64,000 bases of DNA, taken from assembly GCA_014925825.1 (NCBI GenBank), contig JACGCK010000035.1:283162-347161 (forward strand), read 5' to 3'. Under the pieces are notes generated by a model. It was not told where the DNA came from. It saw only the letters and a program-made list of their open reading frames with translations, and did not search any database. Within the stretch, counting starts at the first letter, position 1; the number at the start of each line of letters is the position of its first letter. A program made the position numbers and the translations under genes. Positions 1 to 12,748 of this stretch are shown here, piece by piece. Source of the stretch: Pholiota molesta. Its lineage: Eukaryota > Basidiomycota > Agaricomycetes > Agaricales > Strophariaceae.

Positions 1-2558
1 ACTGATGCGCTTCCGCGTGGAGGAGCGGAAGTTGGGTCTGGAAGTCTGAGTTTCTAGGGTGCAGGGACAGAGTTGTTATACAGAATCGTTAGAATCGTTT
101 GTGTTCATGTTCGTAGTCCACAGGGTGATGAGTGGGCAATTGTGATCGATGCCGTGCCATTTCTTTGCCAGAGTTGATTCTGCGACTGAGAACGAAACGT
201 AATCTGAGATGATATTCGACAAGGGAAATCAGTATTTAGAACCCTATTTTGGCGCAACGAAATCAGTGTAGAGGATACCAAATCTCTGCGGACAATGAGA
301 ACATGTTTCCCGTCACTCCTTGGGTCAGATCACACTAACGGTGAGGGTGATCATCAGTACGACCGCGGCACGACCAAGACGTGGCGTTGGATGAACTAGG
401 AAAACATTCCGATGCTTTCACATCCGACGGAACTGAGTAGGATGTGAAGATAAGGAATGGGCCGATTACAGGATTTGTGGGATGAACAGATGCAGGACTC
501 TGCCTGACTCTGCGGCCGTTAGGCAGGTAAAACTGACGGACAAGGCTCAGCGTCAACATTCAGATCTCAGACTCGAAGAAGTTCAATAGAGTTTATTGAC
601 GTCGAAAGTAAGAAATGTAGAACAACGAGCATCTTTAATAGATCCAACCCAGATAAATGCATCGACACGTAGCGAGAAAGAATCAACACACGATTATCAT
701 CCAACGACTGGAGACTTTCTCAACCCAATCCCAATCCCGAGCTTTCCATCGACAACGCGACCGCCACTACACCACAGGAACCCAAACCAGGGAGCAAGGT
801 CGAGAGTAAAAGAAGAGGAAGAAAGGCCGCCATCAGATCCATAAAGGCCCGTCCCTTTGTTGTAAACAAGGTATGCGGTGCCGAACGGGCGAGGTCAGCG
901 CCGCCTGCGCGCCCCGGCTCGCGCCAGGGCAGCGCGGCTGGCTCATCGCACTGCACCAAACTGCGTATCGTCATGGGCGGTTATTGATTGTGGAAGAATC
1001 AGAGAGGAAGGTAGGGCGTGGGAGCGGTGGGTTTTTATGGCTCGATACGGGTGTTGTTGGGAAGAAATAAAATAAATAAATAATAAATAAAAATATTCAA
1101 GCTCTTCAAGAAATTGACTCACAGACCAGTAAGCAACAGCAACAACATGCATCTAATAGCGCAGTTAGTACCCGAAATGCGAGTACTAAACACCTGAGAA
1201 ATATCAAGAGGTGCAGTTTTGTTTTCAGTCTGGAGAACAATAAAAGACAGGCATTCAGAGTAAGGGAAACATGGCAGAATTTCAACAGATCAGCTGCATT
1301 TCAGGTCTTAAAATACCACTCAAAAATAAGCTTTTACCATGCCGGAATAGTCAAATTTTTTTCCGCGCGCTGCGCGCCTTGAAACACTCGTCATGAGTAA
1401 TTTATTAGGGCGCCTATTCTCAAAAAAAATCGTGTATCATTCTAAATTATGCCAGTCACCGGTTGCTTTCATTAAGATAGCTTTAAAATTACATTTTTGA
1501 CTCTTTATATACTCCTGTATAATTTTTAAAAGGATTGGAAGCTGCCAGAATTTACCTGCACTTCACAGAAATGCAAGAACATCGAAACTGACTAGCTGGA
1601 CGAGCCGTGTTACGCAGTGTCACGATCAGTCACATGTCTGCCAGATGACCTCAAGGGCCGTAGACACCTATATGGTGTGTTTCTCCAGCTCAAACTGAAT
1701 ATCTAGAGCACAGACACTTTCATAGACTTAAAAAGAATGTAATTCTTAAATTTTACACATTTAAGATGCATGGTACGCGAAAATCTGACTGCCCAGTGTG
1801 CTGTCACAACAGAGTGACATGAAAAAATACCTTATCTTAGGTAATAAAATTCCGTATCGGTATCGGTATCGTCCAACAACACCACTAGCGAGCCGTTTTT
1901 ATGCGCGCGGCGGAGTTCCCACGAGGTTGGGGATGCACGGACCAGTCACGCGTTAGTTTTTGACAGTCCGCCAGCCTGCGAAGCCTCATCGTCGTGCGTG
2001 GCAATGGGAACTCTGAATGAACCCAAGTATAACGGCGCATGGGAGAAGCGTACTTAGGAGATCGCGAACCGTCTTCTTGGAGACAATGTCTCATAGACGA
2101 TGCGTTAAAGTTGATGACTTTGCATTGAACTCTACGGTATAAATGATTCAATGGTTGATGGTAAGAAAATATAGACAGTTGTAAAGTAAACTAAAGCGAA
2201 GAATGATAGAAGCACTCGCGCACTAGGTCACGGCAGGGGAGTAGAAAGATAACGAAGATATGGTACAATGGGTTGACAGCTACAGAGTTCGCTGGAATTT
2301 AGACGAGGGAATACAGCAATGAGGATAGAGCCTGAGAATAGGGAAACCGAAGGAGGAGACAGAGAGGATTCCAAAGTTAAAACTTGAATGAGTAGGATGA
2401 GTGAATGCAATGATATAAATAGAGATAAGTATAAAACCGTCCGTTGTGCGATGCAATCTATAAAGTCTGAATGAAGTGATGTTTCGCGGAGACGAATGGT
2501 GGAGAATGCGCGCAGTCGACGCATATGATGAGGGAGAAAGGTGCAAGCCCGATAAGGA
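1..2558. other. Region without a supportable gene
   Basis: I see only short open frames on both strands, without splice-linked continuation or recognisable motifs. There is a small run of three GGTATC units near 1856-1873 and a GC-rich patch at about 870-950. The stretch from 2160 to 2558 lies just downstream of the C2H2 gene and probably contains its 3' untranslated region. Nothing here deserves a gene call. Confidence 0.5.
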
Positions 2559-3815
2559 TCAGAGATAGTTCGACGCGCCGAAGTTATCGAGAGACGTGGA
2601 AACACTCCAGTTCGGGTCGAAGTAGCTGAAGTCCACGTCAGAGTAGTCGGTTGGGTTGACAGACGGAACGAATGTGTCATCATAACTGAAGTCGTGGCTG
2701 TTCAGATAGACAGGAGCCCCATCGACAACCGCCGGCTGATATTCCAGACATTGCTCCAGCATATGAGCACCGTAGCTCTGCTCGTTTGCCAGAAAAGGAA
2801 CAGACGGATCCGTTGAATGCAAGCCAAGGTCAAACGCAGCGACGTTCTGGAACTCGTGTTGGGAGTCTGTCAGCGGGTTTCCGAGTCCGTAAGCAGGGAT
2901 GAACGGTGTAGACGAGGCACTCCAGCACTGCTGGGTGTAGGCATCTTCTTGGCCCGGAATAGGAGGCAATAGATCTGCACACACAACGTTGATATCGAAC
3001 GACGGATCAGAGAAGAACTCTAGAGGCATGGAATCGAAGTTGGGGCACGGAGAATGGACCGACTGAGACACCGCGTTGTAGTAGTCGAAGGAACTTGACG
3101 GCGTTGGAAGTGGGGCGATGGGGAGATCGGAGCCGAACTCACAAAGAACGTACTCCCAGGAAGCGGAAGGCGTTGAGTCGGAGACAGAGCTGGACGGGGA
3201 CAGAAGGGGGAGGGAGTGCGACCCAGTAGGAGTGCCCTCACAGCCCGATGTGTGAGCCTGCTCGTCTACTGTGCATGGCGCGTCGCCAGTCGGGTGAGAT
3301 TCCGTGACCGGGAAGACACCTGGGCAGGATTCGGTGGCCGGGATGGAGTCGACGTGATCTGGTTCGACAGAAGGAGCCAAGGTCGAACGGGCTTTGCGTG
3401 ATTTCGAACTGGGTGAGCGGCGCGTCGACGTAGGACCGCAGTTGGAAAAGCTGGTAGAACGTCAATGAGTGTCCAGGATCGGAAGTGAACGTGTATCGAC
3501 TCACTGGACGTTCTCAATGTGGATTCTCATATTGGATTTCTCCGTCATGGAAGTGCTACATATCGGGCAGGACCATCGTCTCCTAGGATAAGGCGCAGTG
3601 AGCAACCGACCGATGACGGCAAAGAGAGATTGACTGACTCTTTGATGTGGATTGCCGCTAGATGGCGTTTTACGTCGGCGTGACGAGACAAGGTAATCGT
3701 GCAGCCTTCTACAGGGCAAGTCTGGACAAAAGAAAAGACAAGAAGGTATCAGTACAAGAGCCAACAACAATAACGCGACAATGGAAAGGGTACGCACGTG
3801 ACGAATGGCAGGCAT
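2559..3815 (-). CDS. C2H2 zinc-finger transcription factor, four exons
   Basis: Predicted nuclear DNA-binding regulator of 356 residues. Exons are about 3815-3798, 3721-3639, 3582-3505 and 3450-2559, and all junctions keep frame. Finger 1 reads C-x4-C-x12-H-x4-H (C8, C13, H26, H31). Finger 2 reads C-x2-C-x12-H-x4-H (C39, C42, H55, H60), with its last histidine completed only across the third intron; this supports the splice model. The linker KERRW also appears only after splicing. After the fingers comes a basic Ser/Arg patch, then about 270 residues rich in Ser, Pro, Asp and Thr that end at SNYL, as in acidic activation regions. The first in-frame ATG gives only six residues before the first exon junction; a further upstream exon is possible. 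Target genes cannot be inferred. Confidence 0.8.
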
Positions 3816-4122
3816 GGCTGGAAATAGATTGATGGGGAGTAGTTGTGGATAGGAGGCGCTCTGGGACGCGTTCGCGTACAAGGTTCGGGAATCGGGGACG
3901 GGAGGGAGGAGCTCGGGATGTTCGATAGAGGCAAAGCGACGAATGTCGGGGAGGATGGGGGACCAAAGCACCCCCGCCCTGCTCGAACTTATACCTCTCA
4001 AAAAACAGTTGGATTGGTTTTGATGGCATTCAGTTTATTCCCTCCTTTATCGAGGGACTGTATTTTCTACCATGTTAAGGAGGGGGAAGAGACAGAATAC
4101 TATAGTCAGGTTTACCGCCGGA

Positions 4123-4298
4123 TTGGCCAAGACCTGGTTTTTGTTTATTACTACGTATGGTAGAGAATTTGGGGCCGAGCACAAGACCTGCGGGCTCGGG
4201 GCGATGACAATTGGTCAAGACCTGGTTTTTGTTTATTACTACGTATGGTAGAGAATTTGGGGCCGAGCACAAGACCTGCGGGCTCGGGGCGATGACAA
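4123..4298. repeat. 88-bp tandem duplication
   Basis: Two head-to-tail copies of an 88-bp unit (4123-4210 and 4211-4298) differ by a single base near the start (TTGGCC versus TTGGTC), and the first bases of a third copy follow. The unit is non-coding in appearance, with short shadow frames only. The near identity points to a recent duplication. Confidence 0.9.
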
Positions 4299-5062
4299 TT
4301 GGTCGCGATCGACGTTTTGGGCCAGTGGCTCGCATTAGCCGAGTCGTTATGCCTTCCTAAGGAATCGTCTTTGTTTGGATACGTTGCCACTCATCGCGTC
4401 CAGCTTTATAACGCTCGAATTGACTCGGAGGGACATTGTATGTGTCCCGCAAGCAGTGTAGACGTTGGCACTCAAGCTTAGGTATCTTAGCGCTCGCCTG
4501 TCATACTAATCAATCACATTAACTCAGGGTTTCGATTTGCTACCTTGTGTTTGGCGCCCATTCAGCAAAATTCAAATCTATTTTCCTGCACAGCTAATAC
4601 AAACGTTCAAAACATGAGCAATGGATGTATAGCCCTACACTCGGGCTTATAGTGCCACTCACCCGCACTGCAATCCGGCAGCAGGAATCAGCAGAATATT
4701 CGACTGGAATGTTGCTTGAATTGTTGATTAATGGAGATTAAATTTCAAATTGATCATCTGACACGACATTGATCAGTGGCTCAGGCGCGCGAGCGCATGT
4801 TTAACCGCTCAGCGCTCTGTATCCACTCTCCGAGCCTCGGTTAGCCGTGTTACGCGGCTATGTTCTGCCAGATGTGGGGGGTGACGTAGCGCAGGTGGCT
4901 GCGCGAATGTGTGGCACTACGTACTTGCCGCATCCAGGAATGTCGGTGAGCGCTTGAAAGTCGAACACTGAGCGGTGGATGCAGTGGCCCGCCCGCGCGA
5001 ATTTGTTCTCGTTGGTCAGTGCATCCACAGCGTAAACTTGGACTTCATGAACTTTATATACG
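4299..5062. other. Intergenic stretch, nothing seen
   Basis: AT-rich spacer between the tandem duplication and the end of the first 7TM gene. No open frame with coding character and no repeat of note. Confidence 0.5.
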
Positions 5063-6506
5063 CTAAGAAATCCTTCTAGATGTTCGGGGTTATTTGAAGT
5101 AAGGAAGGTATTACATGACTGATGACTTACCTATCAACTGCCTTCGAAGTGTTTTCGACGTCATCGAGGTGCATCTGAGGCCCAAAGCTGCTCGCGCGTG
5201 GCGCTATATGGATCGTCGATATTTGCACGATACCTTCTGATTCTCCATTGGACGCTGTGAGGCCGAGACCGATTCGGATTATGACCATCGAAAATACGAG
5301 GCCCTAGTATCAATAGAATGTCAATCCTTCAGTTCTTCAAAAGAATGCACCACGTACGATGATTGAGGACAACTACAAACCAATAATGATCAGCCATGAG
5401 CGGTCGTACATGTACCACGGATCGGGAAGAAAACGTACTGCATCCAGTATGAGATTGGTGATTAACGACCCCGTTCCATATGCGATAAGTAAAATGATCA
5501 ATGTCGCGGAGTAAATCGCGCCAGACTCGATGACGAGGAGGAACACAGGGCGAAGGCTGTTTCCTACTAATGTTCCTGTACGGCGGTTAAAATACCATAT
5601 CCGGTATGCGACGAGACCTTTGGCCAGCGTTAGCCTTCGAAATGCGCTGTAAGTGGGGGAGATTTGACCTGTACACAGTAGGTTCGTTGCAAGCGTTGTG
5701 GTTGGGAAAAAGTAGAACCATTCGTACAGCGGCGGATTGGCAGTTGGGACAAAAGATGTCTTCGCGAAGAAAATTAGAATGCGAATATCGACGACTATTC
5801 AAGTTTCAAGCGAATTTCTGTTAGACTCGCATCAAGTATGCAGGAGAGGGAAAGGAAGAGTCGTACTTGCACTCCCAAACATCAGAAGGAGAGGGAAGAT
5901 TATAACGGATAGTCTATCTCCCCATATCTTATAGGCTCGCCAAAGCTAGACGAAAATGGCTGGGCATGAAAGTTAATGAGGTAAAGTATGTGACGTTGAC
6001 CGACCACCAGCCCGTCCCCCAGCAAGATTTGGGTCATGAATATTGACATTTCGAAGACGTACGTGAACTCTGATAGTCGAATGAAGAACGCGTATGTCCC
6101 TCCGGGTTCGTTTCTGAGTATGATGAAGGCCTTGATAATACGTACATAGCTAACGCTAATATGCTGATGAGGGAGCTACGTGAGTGAGGAGTGGAAAACA
6201 CAACTGAAGAGGCGTACCAGAGTTGCAATGAGGAACATGAGAGTTGAGATAATTATCATGCTCTTGTTTATTGAGTGGGCGCTCTGACGCTTTTTGACGA
6301 GCACCCAGCAGGTAAGAACAAAAGAAAGAATATAGACGCCTGAACGATTAATAATCAGGCATTAGGAAGTCGGGGGAATTAAAAAAAAACGACACCATAG
6401 AGAGTGCTCTCGATAAATATTGATATAAGTTTTGCCTAGCAAGATGATTGTGAGGTGAGGCGTGAATAAATTCAGACTGTTTTACCTCTTCTACCGTGAA
6501 GGGCAT
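5063..6506 (-). CDS. Seven-transmembrane fungal membrane protein with a 15-nt microexon
   Basis: Predicted plasma- or endomembrane protein of about 320 residues with seven hydrophobic segments and a short hydrophilic tail. The first exon starts MPFTVEE. Later exons give a helix-loop series that contains GDGL followed by LWRAYKIW, then TNLLCTGLVAYRIW and VIESGAIYSATLI, motifs shared with basidiomycete 7TM proteins. Most introns are 50-66 nt; one is about 42 nt. A microexon at 5358-5372 encodes LSSII and joins LILDA to GLVFSMVIIRIG in frame. The stop at 5063-5065 depends on a last small exon and is the least certain part. The gene looks intact. It is a divergent relative of the subfamily-A genes further right. 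Its function is unknown; topology alone suggests a receptor or transporter-like role. Confidence 0.75.
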
Positions 6507-7000
6507 TGTAATTGCAGATTGAGCTTGACTGTCAGTGGAAAGTGACTATAAGAATAATTGAATATTCGGTTGCGCCCAAAGCCTTCAACCTTTGGACGTC
6601 TGTTCACGGTCAGACTTGGGTCAGACTGATCTGACTCCAATAACAGGATTTCTAAGAATATATGTATGTATAACTCTGAGCGCTGATATGTATGGCGACC
6701 GCAGTCAACTCATCCATGGCTTTAGCAACCACAGATACTTCCTTACACCGCGGTGTAAATTTGTTAGCATCACCCGTTTACATGCCATGTAAAATGATTT
6801 ACGAGCCTGGAGAGGCTGCGCTGTCAGAGGCGAACGGGATCGAGAAGGGCGCTGCGGCATTGAGCCCCGCAGCGTATTAGCTAAGGCAAAATAATACAGC
6901 ACATTCGGATTTACTAGATGAAGAGTAAAAGTTATAATTCTTGAAACTGCAGCGTGTAAAATATGTAAGAACCTAGGCAATACGATAGCGTTTATTCGCT
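6507..7000. other. Short intergenic spacer
   Basis: Spacer between two minus-strand 7TM genes. It must contain the promoter of the left gene and the 3' end of the right one; I recognise no further element. Confidence 0.4.
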
Positions 7001-8251
7001 TTAGCTTCCCACCTTTTCTCCGTCGGCGAATGTCATTTTATCAGCGTCAGTAGGAATATTATTTGGCCCTTCCTCAACATCTGCCCGATTACTAGGCGTG
7101 TGGAATTGGAGCCCAGAAAAATGGGCTGTGGATGGATACACGGTCTTAGCAGAGAGAAGACCAACACGAGCAACCATAATGGTTGCCGACAATCCCTGTT
7201 TAATCATTAGCTCAATGTAACTACGCATAGAGGGGGGACGTACAGAAACATAAACACCGATAGCTTGGATGTAGTTTTGGGCGCAAATGGACCGCGTATG
7301 TATTATATTTGACCCAGGTAATACACCGCTTATGGCAGTAGCCAGTGCTGTGAGAGAATAGACTGCGCCCGATTGGACAACGATATCGATGATGTGCCTG
7401 TATAGTTTTCTGGAAAATTCTGTCTGACTGGAGGACGAATAGATCTTATAGGCAATGAGGGCGGTCGTGATAAGGCTAGTGGCAAATGTGATAAAGTATG
7501 CCGTGACCACCAAGTCATTGAATGTGGCTGCTAATGTCGGAGACACAGCTGAATTATTGTATGCTGCGCGAAGCACTGGCTGAACCAAGAATAGCCCTTG
7601 AAACGAAAAAGGATTAGTTGATGTACGATGGCATGACTGCTGGACTTACCGAATTCAACGACGAGCAGAAACGACGGTACCAATATGACACGAAACGACT
7701 GACCCCAGACAAAGAAACAGCGCCATATCTGTTTGTGATATACTGTAAATCTTGAACCCATTTACGCAGGAGTTTTACGCACAAGAAGCCCATCGGCAAG
7801 TATCAAGACAATATAGATCGCAATGTCGCTCGCAAGAACCAACCACTCTGGATTAGCGTATAACGGTGAGAAGACCGAGTTTCGTGTGCCCCCATTGCCA
7901 ATGAATTGTCCTTTCATTTCATACCACTGAAAGCCAGTATGGACAATGCTACTCAAGCATTGGATAGTGATAGTTGCTGGAATTACGCGGTGGTTGGAAG
8001 CGTTCCTTGGGACTGTGAATCTGTCAGACAAATATTCGATGCCCAGCGATTTTTCGGAAACTTACCATAAGTATACATCGTTCCGATGTAAATTACGATA
8101 TAAATTCCTGCCAGAAAGTTATTCTACCGCAATTTAGCAGAGATCATGCAAACGCACCCATTAAAAAGACATGAACGACGGTGGCATCAAATGCGCTGAT
8201 GATAGCTGACTTTGGGATATCCATTGACACAGGTATGTAGAGTTCCGACAT
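7001..8251 (-). CDS. 7TM membrane protein, subfamily A copy 1
   Basis: Multi-exon gene of about 320 codons. The N-terminal exon starts MSELYIPV; a short exon gives IYIVIYIGTMYTY, then VPRNASNHRVIPATI and further helices. The segment ADGLL is spliced to IWRCFFVWGQSF, followed by TTALIAYKIY and IVVQSGAVYSL. The last exon carries ATIMVARVGLL, then HFSGLQFH, a signature shared by all A copies in this window. All junctions keep frame, so the gene appears functional. It lies tail-to-head with the 7TM gene at 5063-6506. No signal peptide is needed, because the first helix can act as an anchor. A role in sensing is inferred from topology only. Confidence 0.75.
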
Positions 8252-9363
8252 ATTGTAGCGTAGAGTGTCGAGATACTGAATTTCTGAAGCGTTGAAGGTT
8301 TTATATATCACTTATTGGAGCGATGTGAAGATGATAAGGTTTTTGTTCTGAAATTTCCTGGCGTTGACACATTTCTGATGTTTCAAGAGCTCAACTCGTC
8401 CTATGATTCTGTAATGTTTATGTGGAATCAGTTTTCATACACATGCTTACCCCTCTGAGATTTCGTAACTGAATTGTTCTGCTATTCAATCTAACATTCC
8501 GCAGGGCGGAAACGCTATACTTACTTTGCACATCTATCGCTGATACACTAACACAGCTTCTTGAGCGAGATTTATTCCGAAACTAGTCTAGTCTTATCAC
8601 ATAAATTCAGTTCAGTAGCTTGTTCAGACAAGGTGTGCCCATTGAGCGTCTCCTGAGATGTGCGAAACAGGTTGGTGTGGGCGTCGTTCAATTGGACTAG
8701 GTAGAAAACGATGAGATGCGTCAGCCTGTTAAATAAGGTGTGCAGCCACCAAAAATAGATAGAAAAAAATTCTGTAAGTTAATACAACGGCAGTTCGTCG
8801 GCGGCTCTAGTTGATAGCTGGCCCATTAGCCATGCCGGATAGCTCATAGTTTTTAATGCTATTGACATGCTCTTTCTATGTTATTTCCGAGGTTTAATAA
8901 CGAGTTTGGGCCGGTTCAGCAACTAACCTTCGCCTCAACGGGCCAAGGAGCTGCTGTAATACAATACGCTCATACCAAGTCAAGTTGAACACCGTTATAT
9001 CGAGAGGATGTTATTTATTTTACCCCCATATACCGTTACAAATTCTTGACGGAAGCTGTAGAATAGTAACGCGTCCTTATTCCTAACTTTTTGAACTTCT
9101 ACTTCAGCGGGCGGGCGTGGACGCCGAGTGGGCCTGAGCGCGGCAGATACGCCCCGTGCCCAGCGGCGGCCGTGCACGACGAGCGTCTCCGTCCTCGCGC
9201 CCATGCACCCGTCACCAGCCCCTGCGCGACGTCGTGCGCGAAGGACGCGGGTCGAGCGGATTGCCGGCCCGTGTACCGCTATACACGGGAACGCCCGAAG
9301 AGAGGCGCTGTTCGCTGGCCCGAATGTAATCCTTGCTTGAACCATACACGATGCTTGTAACTC
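8252..9363. other. Intergenic stretch
   Basis: Apart from the TATA-like site I see no gene. A GC-rich block at about 9110-9330 opens frames on both strands, which is typical of composition rather than coding. Confidence 0.4.
8301..8307 (-). promoter_or_regulatory. TATA-like element of 7TM copy A1
   Basis: On the minus strand the sequence TATATAA lies about 50 bases upstream of the predicted start codon at 8251. Copies A4 and A5 carry a TATAAA at a similar distance. The call rests on position and sequence only. Confidence 0.45.
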
Positions 9364-9642
9364 TCATTGTGCCCCCCATTCTGGGCTTTTGCCCTTTACT
9401 TGTGTGCTGTTTACTTTGAACCGTTCAAGCCCCCGCAACAGTTTTGTTTGAAGGGTTTTCCCTTCCGCTGGACCATCCAGCAGTTTTGCAGCGGTCGGCA
9501 TATCAATGTGGTAGGCACCCAAGCTAGCGACCTTCTCTCGTATGCTGTGTCTTGCAATAACCAGCATCGGACATGTTTGTACATCTCCAGCGTCTTCTAG
9601 GAGGGTCTTTCGAATGTAAAAGCCCTTCAGCATCGTCTTCAA
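9364..9642 (-). CDS. Possible gene fragment of unknown function
   Basis: A frame of about 90 codons with balanced, soluble-protein-like composition (motifs CPMLVIARHSIREK and DMPTAAKLLDGPAEGK). The frame opens with TTG; the nearest ATG follows three codons later, and an upstream exon could exist. I do not recognise the family. It may be a remnant, since no continuation could be assembled on either side. It stands between the A1 7TM gene and the dehydrogenase without operon-like spacing. Confidence 0.25.
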   Translation of the reverse strand: MKTMLKGFYIRKTLLEDAGDVQTCPMLVIARHSIREKVASLGAYHIDMPTAAKLLDGPAEGKTLQTKLLRGLERFKVNSTQVKGKSPEWGAQ

Positions 9643-10989
9643 GTTTTGGGAACATGTTATGCGTTCTCGAGTTCAAATACGATGGATTATCGCAAAACCT
9701 GTCATCTAGGTAGGTTATTTGTTACGCATTCCGAATACATACTGATATGCTCTACCTCACTTCCCCATTCTATTTCCATCACAGATTTCTCTCTGCTCAG
9801 ACGCCAGATCTCGCTAGCATGTTTTCGCGCCCTTCAACGTTTTCGCTATGCGCTATGAACACAACTCAGACGGATCGACCACGTCCTCCCTTGTCGCGTA
9901 CACCATTCGTGTCGAAGAGTGTGTGAGATAGGCATTAGCAATCCCAGGGGTCCCCGAGAGAGAAGGATGGCGACGAGCGGGTGAGCTAGCATCCTCCTAC
10001 CCCGAAACTAAACCTGATAAAATCATGTGCAGATACCTGACTGCTTCCTCTTCCTTTTGCGTACCGGCAACAGGTCACTACATCTGCGGCGGATTCCCAA
10101 AGGATGTCGCCGGTCTCCTGTAACGTCGTCTTCCATCTGGACCCTGCCCTCTTCTATAATCTCGCTGCTTCCATGGCCATCACGGAAAATGAAGTCTCCT
10201 TGCGGTAGAGTGTCTAAGGATGGTTCGATGAAGATGCTGAAGGGAAATTAAGCATGTGGGGGTGGATTCTTTCTATGCAAGCTAGCCGCTAGACCGTATG
10301 AGGAGCGTTTCGCGTTTTGTGTAACCTATTAAGGTATGTCTACTCTCCGTCACCGGCACCGCTCGTAAAACCCTTCTGACTAACAATGTCTTTTTTCTCT
10401 CGTTCTGCAAGCCCGACGCCTTGAGAGCCTCTACGTGTGCAGATTCTGCGTACGCTCGTTAGCTATAGCGACTCTCGTCAATCATTGATCGACAACATTC
10501 ATCCTAGCTCCCTTACCATCAATGTATGTGTCTTGGGTCCCCACGTCATATCTCCTCGATGCACTTGGATTCCGCAAATCTTCTGCTCAACGCGAACTCG
10601 ACGAGTTTGCGTACTGAACGTGTACAAGCCTGCCTAGGTACTTCCTGCTCCACAACAAGAACTGATTTTCTCGTATGTAGCCTACCAGTTTCACGACTTC
10701 CTCTAGATCAATCGTCGAAATTTGTAGGTAGACGTACATTGTGTTGTTCACATTGATCTATGGATTGCCCAAATAGTAATCCTACATGCAGTGTGATATC
10801 GTAATGAACATGCCTTGCGCGAAGTTGAACAGTTTCCTTGTGGTCCACAAACGAGTCGTTTCCCCATATAACAAGGTTCAAAGCATCAACAGTATAGGTA
10901 TTCTCCAAAACAAACTCACCATTACCAAGTGGTAAAGCTCCATCTGGGCGCACCGACCGACACATCTGAGGCAGAACAAGCGGTACAAA
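9643..10989. other. Degenerate or non-coding region
   Basis: Short plus-strand stretches look like decayed coding sequence, for example around 10110-10285, where VSCNVVFHLDPALFYNLA is followed by in-frame stops. No complete gene can be assembled, and I recognise no family. Confidence 0.3.
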
Positions 10990-12088
10990 TTACCATTGAT
11001 GCCTTCCACCCTCTATATTGTGGAACTGCCCTCCATCTTTCTCGCGCGTGGAAGCAGAGATGATATCCACCAAAATATCCGCTGTGACGTTGGGCTGACG
11101 CATAGTCCTCCGCAGGCGCTCGCTGTGCGTGTCGTTTTCTGCCAACATGACCTTCACTGCATGGTTGAGAATTTAAAGATTCATACGCGATGTGAGTCAT
11201 CGAGTGAGGCAGACGCATAATAATAATAATGATGGACGCGGCACATACTCAAATCGGTTTCCACCGGACCAGGGCATTGGGGGAACGCCACTGCGGGCTG
11301 CGTCAGAGAGGCATGGATTCGCGACAGAGTATCGTAAGTAATTGGATCACATACCTAGCCATTCGTTCTCATAGTGGATCTTCCGCGTAACCCAGTTCAG
11401 CGCGGCCTTGCTCGTGCCGTAGGCCGCCTTGTCCAGACTTCCGGGATGAATCAACGACAAGCTTCCCGCGCCGGAGCTGATGGGGACGAAGCGGGGCAGC
11501 GCGCTGGCTTGGAGCACGTCGCGGATGGATTGGAAGAGCACGATGGGGCCGAGGACGTTGACCTATCATCGAGTGAGTTTTTCGCGGCCCTTGATTTTCA
11601 TAGAGAGCGCGCGCGTACAGAGAAATGCTCCTGGAATACGTCCACAGGCGTTTCATGGAGCTTTCCGGTGTAATTCGCGATGCCTAACGATAGATATAAT
11701 GGGAACGTAAGCAAACTCTATTGTAAAGCGAAGACACAATATCGGAACCTCACCTGCGTTGGCAATCACGGTATCAACGCGGCCGTACTTCGCCTTGATC
11801 TCCGCCGCAATGGCATCGTTGCCTGCCTTGTCCCCGGAAACGTACTTTACGATCTCGACACGGCCAGGATACTTGGCCACCAGCTCCTCGAGCTGGGAGG
11901 CGCCTCCGGATGGATCGCGTACGCCGGCGTAGATGATGGCAGAGGGATCTTTGGACGCGATAGAATTAACGATGGCTAAGCCTGTACGGTAAATTGTGAT
12001 GCAATTTAGTGGATAGGAAATGGCGAAGTGCGGTCGACGTACCAATGCCTCGTGAAGCTCCTGCAACGAAATAAACCTGGCCAGACAT
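10990..12088 (-). CDS. Short-chain dehydrogenase/reductase (SDR), NAD(P)-dependent
   Basis: Cytosolic oxidoreductase of about 251 residues in six exons. The N-terminal cofactor motif is AGASRGIG (residues 9-16, the TGxxxGxG type). VIANAG at about 87-92 corresponds to the NNAG strand. The catalytic Ser is in ISSGAGS (about S143) and the YxxxK motif is AAYGTSK (Y161, K165). CPGPVETDL lies after the active site, and the ending GGQFHNIEGGRHQW resembles the C-terminus of fungal carbonyl-reductase-like SDRs. Five introns of about 55-110 nt all have GT..AG ends and restore frame. The length is normal for classical SDRs. The substrate cannot be predicted, and the neighbours (7TM genes) do not indicate a metabolic cluster. 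Confidence 0.88.
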
Positions 12089-12748
12089 GACGGATGAAAA
12101 GATAATGGTATTGAGTCTAAGTAGTAAGGGTTACGACGAACGACTGTTTTATATCGGATTCACATCCCTAGACGGCAATGGAACTGACCCATCATCGTTA
12201 TCAGTAGAAGCTCGCGTACCCTGTGAGAAGATGCCCTCAAATTCAGTATGTTTAGTCATGTTCAGCGTTATAGATGTGAAGGCTCTTGACCTCTCCTGAC
12301 GTTCAAAATGTATCGCCCTTGGGGGTGGTGATGACGCGTAGCGCTGGCATGCCGCGGCCAGGGTTTCGACCAGCCTCTTGGCTCGCGAGTCTAACCAGCC
12401 TCCAAAGCTCCTCTTGCCGTGCGAGCAGCGTGCGAGTCATTGAGCAGAGGCTTGTCGCAATGCGAGTCCAAAGCGAACGGACCCGTAAATGTTGTTCACA
12501 CGCGCACGGACCTTGTAACTGACTCTTCGTTCTTATTCCCATCTCGCTACGCTGGAAAGCTGCTTCCTGGCCGCTTCTTCAAAATATAATCCTTCTGCAG
12601 ACGCTGATAGATGGCTTAGGAAACTGTTGCTACACGCACGATGTTCTGCTGGCAGCGACAACTGAAAGGGGCCAGAATGAGGGAAAGAACGAGCATGATA
12701 TCTAGGATACGAAGTATGAAGCACATTTTACAATTGTCTTTATCTATA
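12089..12748. other. Intergenic spacer between SDR and 7TM copy A2
   Basis: Contains the SDR promoter and the 3' side of A2. Short frames on both strands near 12290-12540 overlap one another and lack motifs. Confidence 0.4.

Noticed and set aside
596..1152. Several overlapping short frames, one (minus, ending near 720) with a hydrophobic, signal-peptide-like start
   Set aside because: Frames overlap on both strands, have no splice-linked continuation and no motif; composition explains them.
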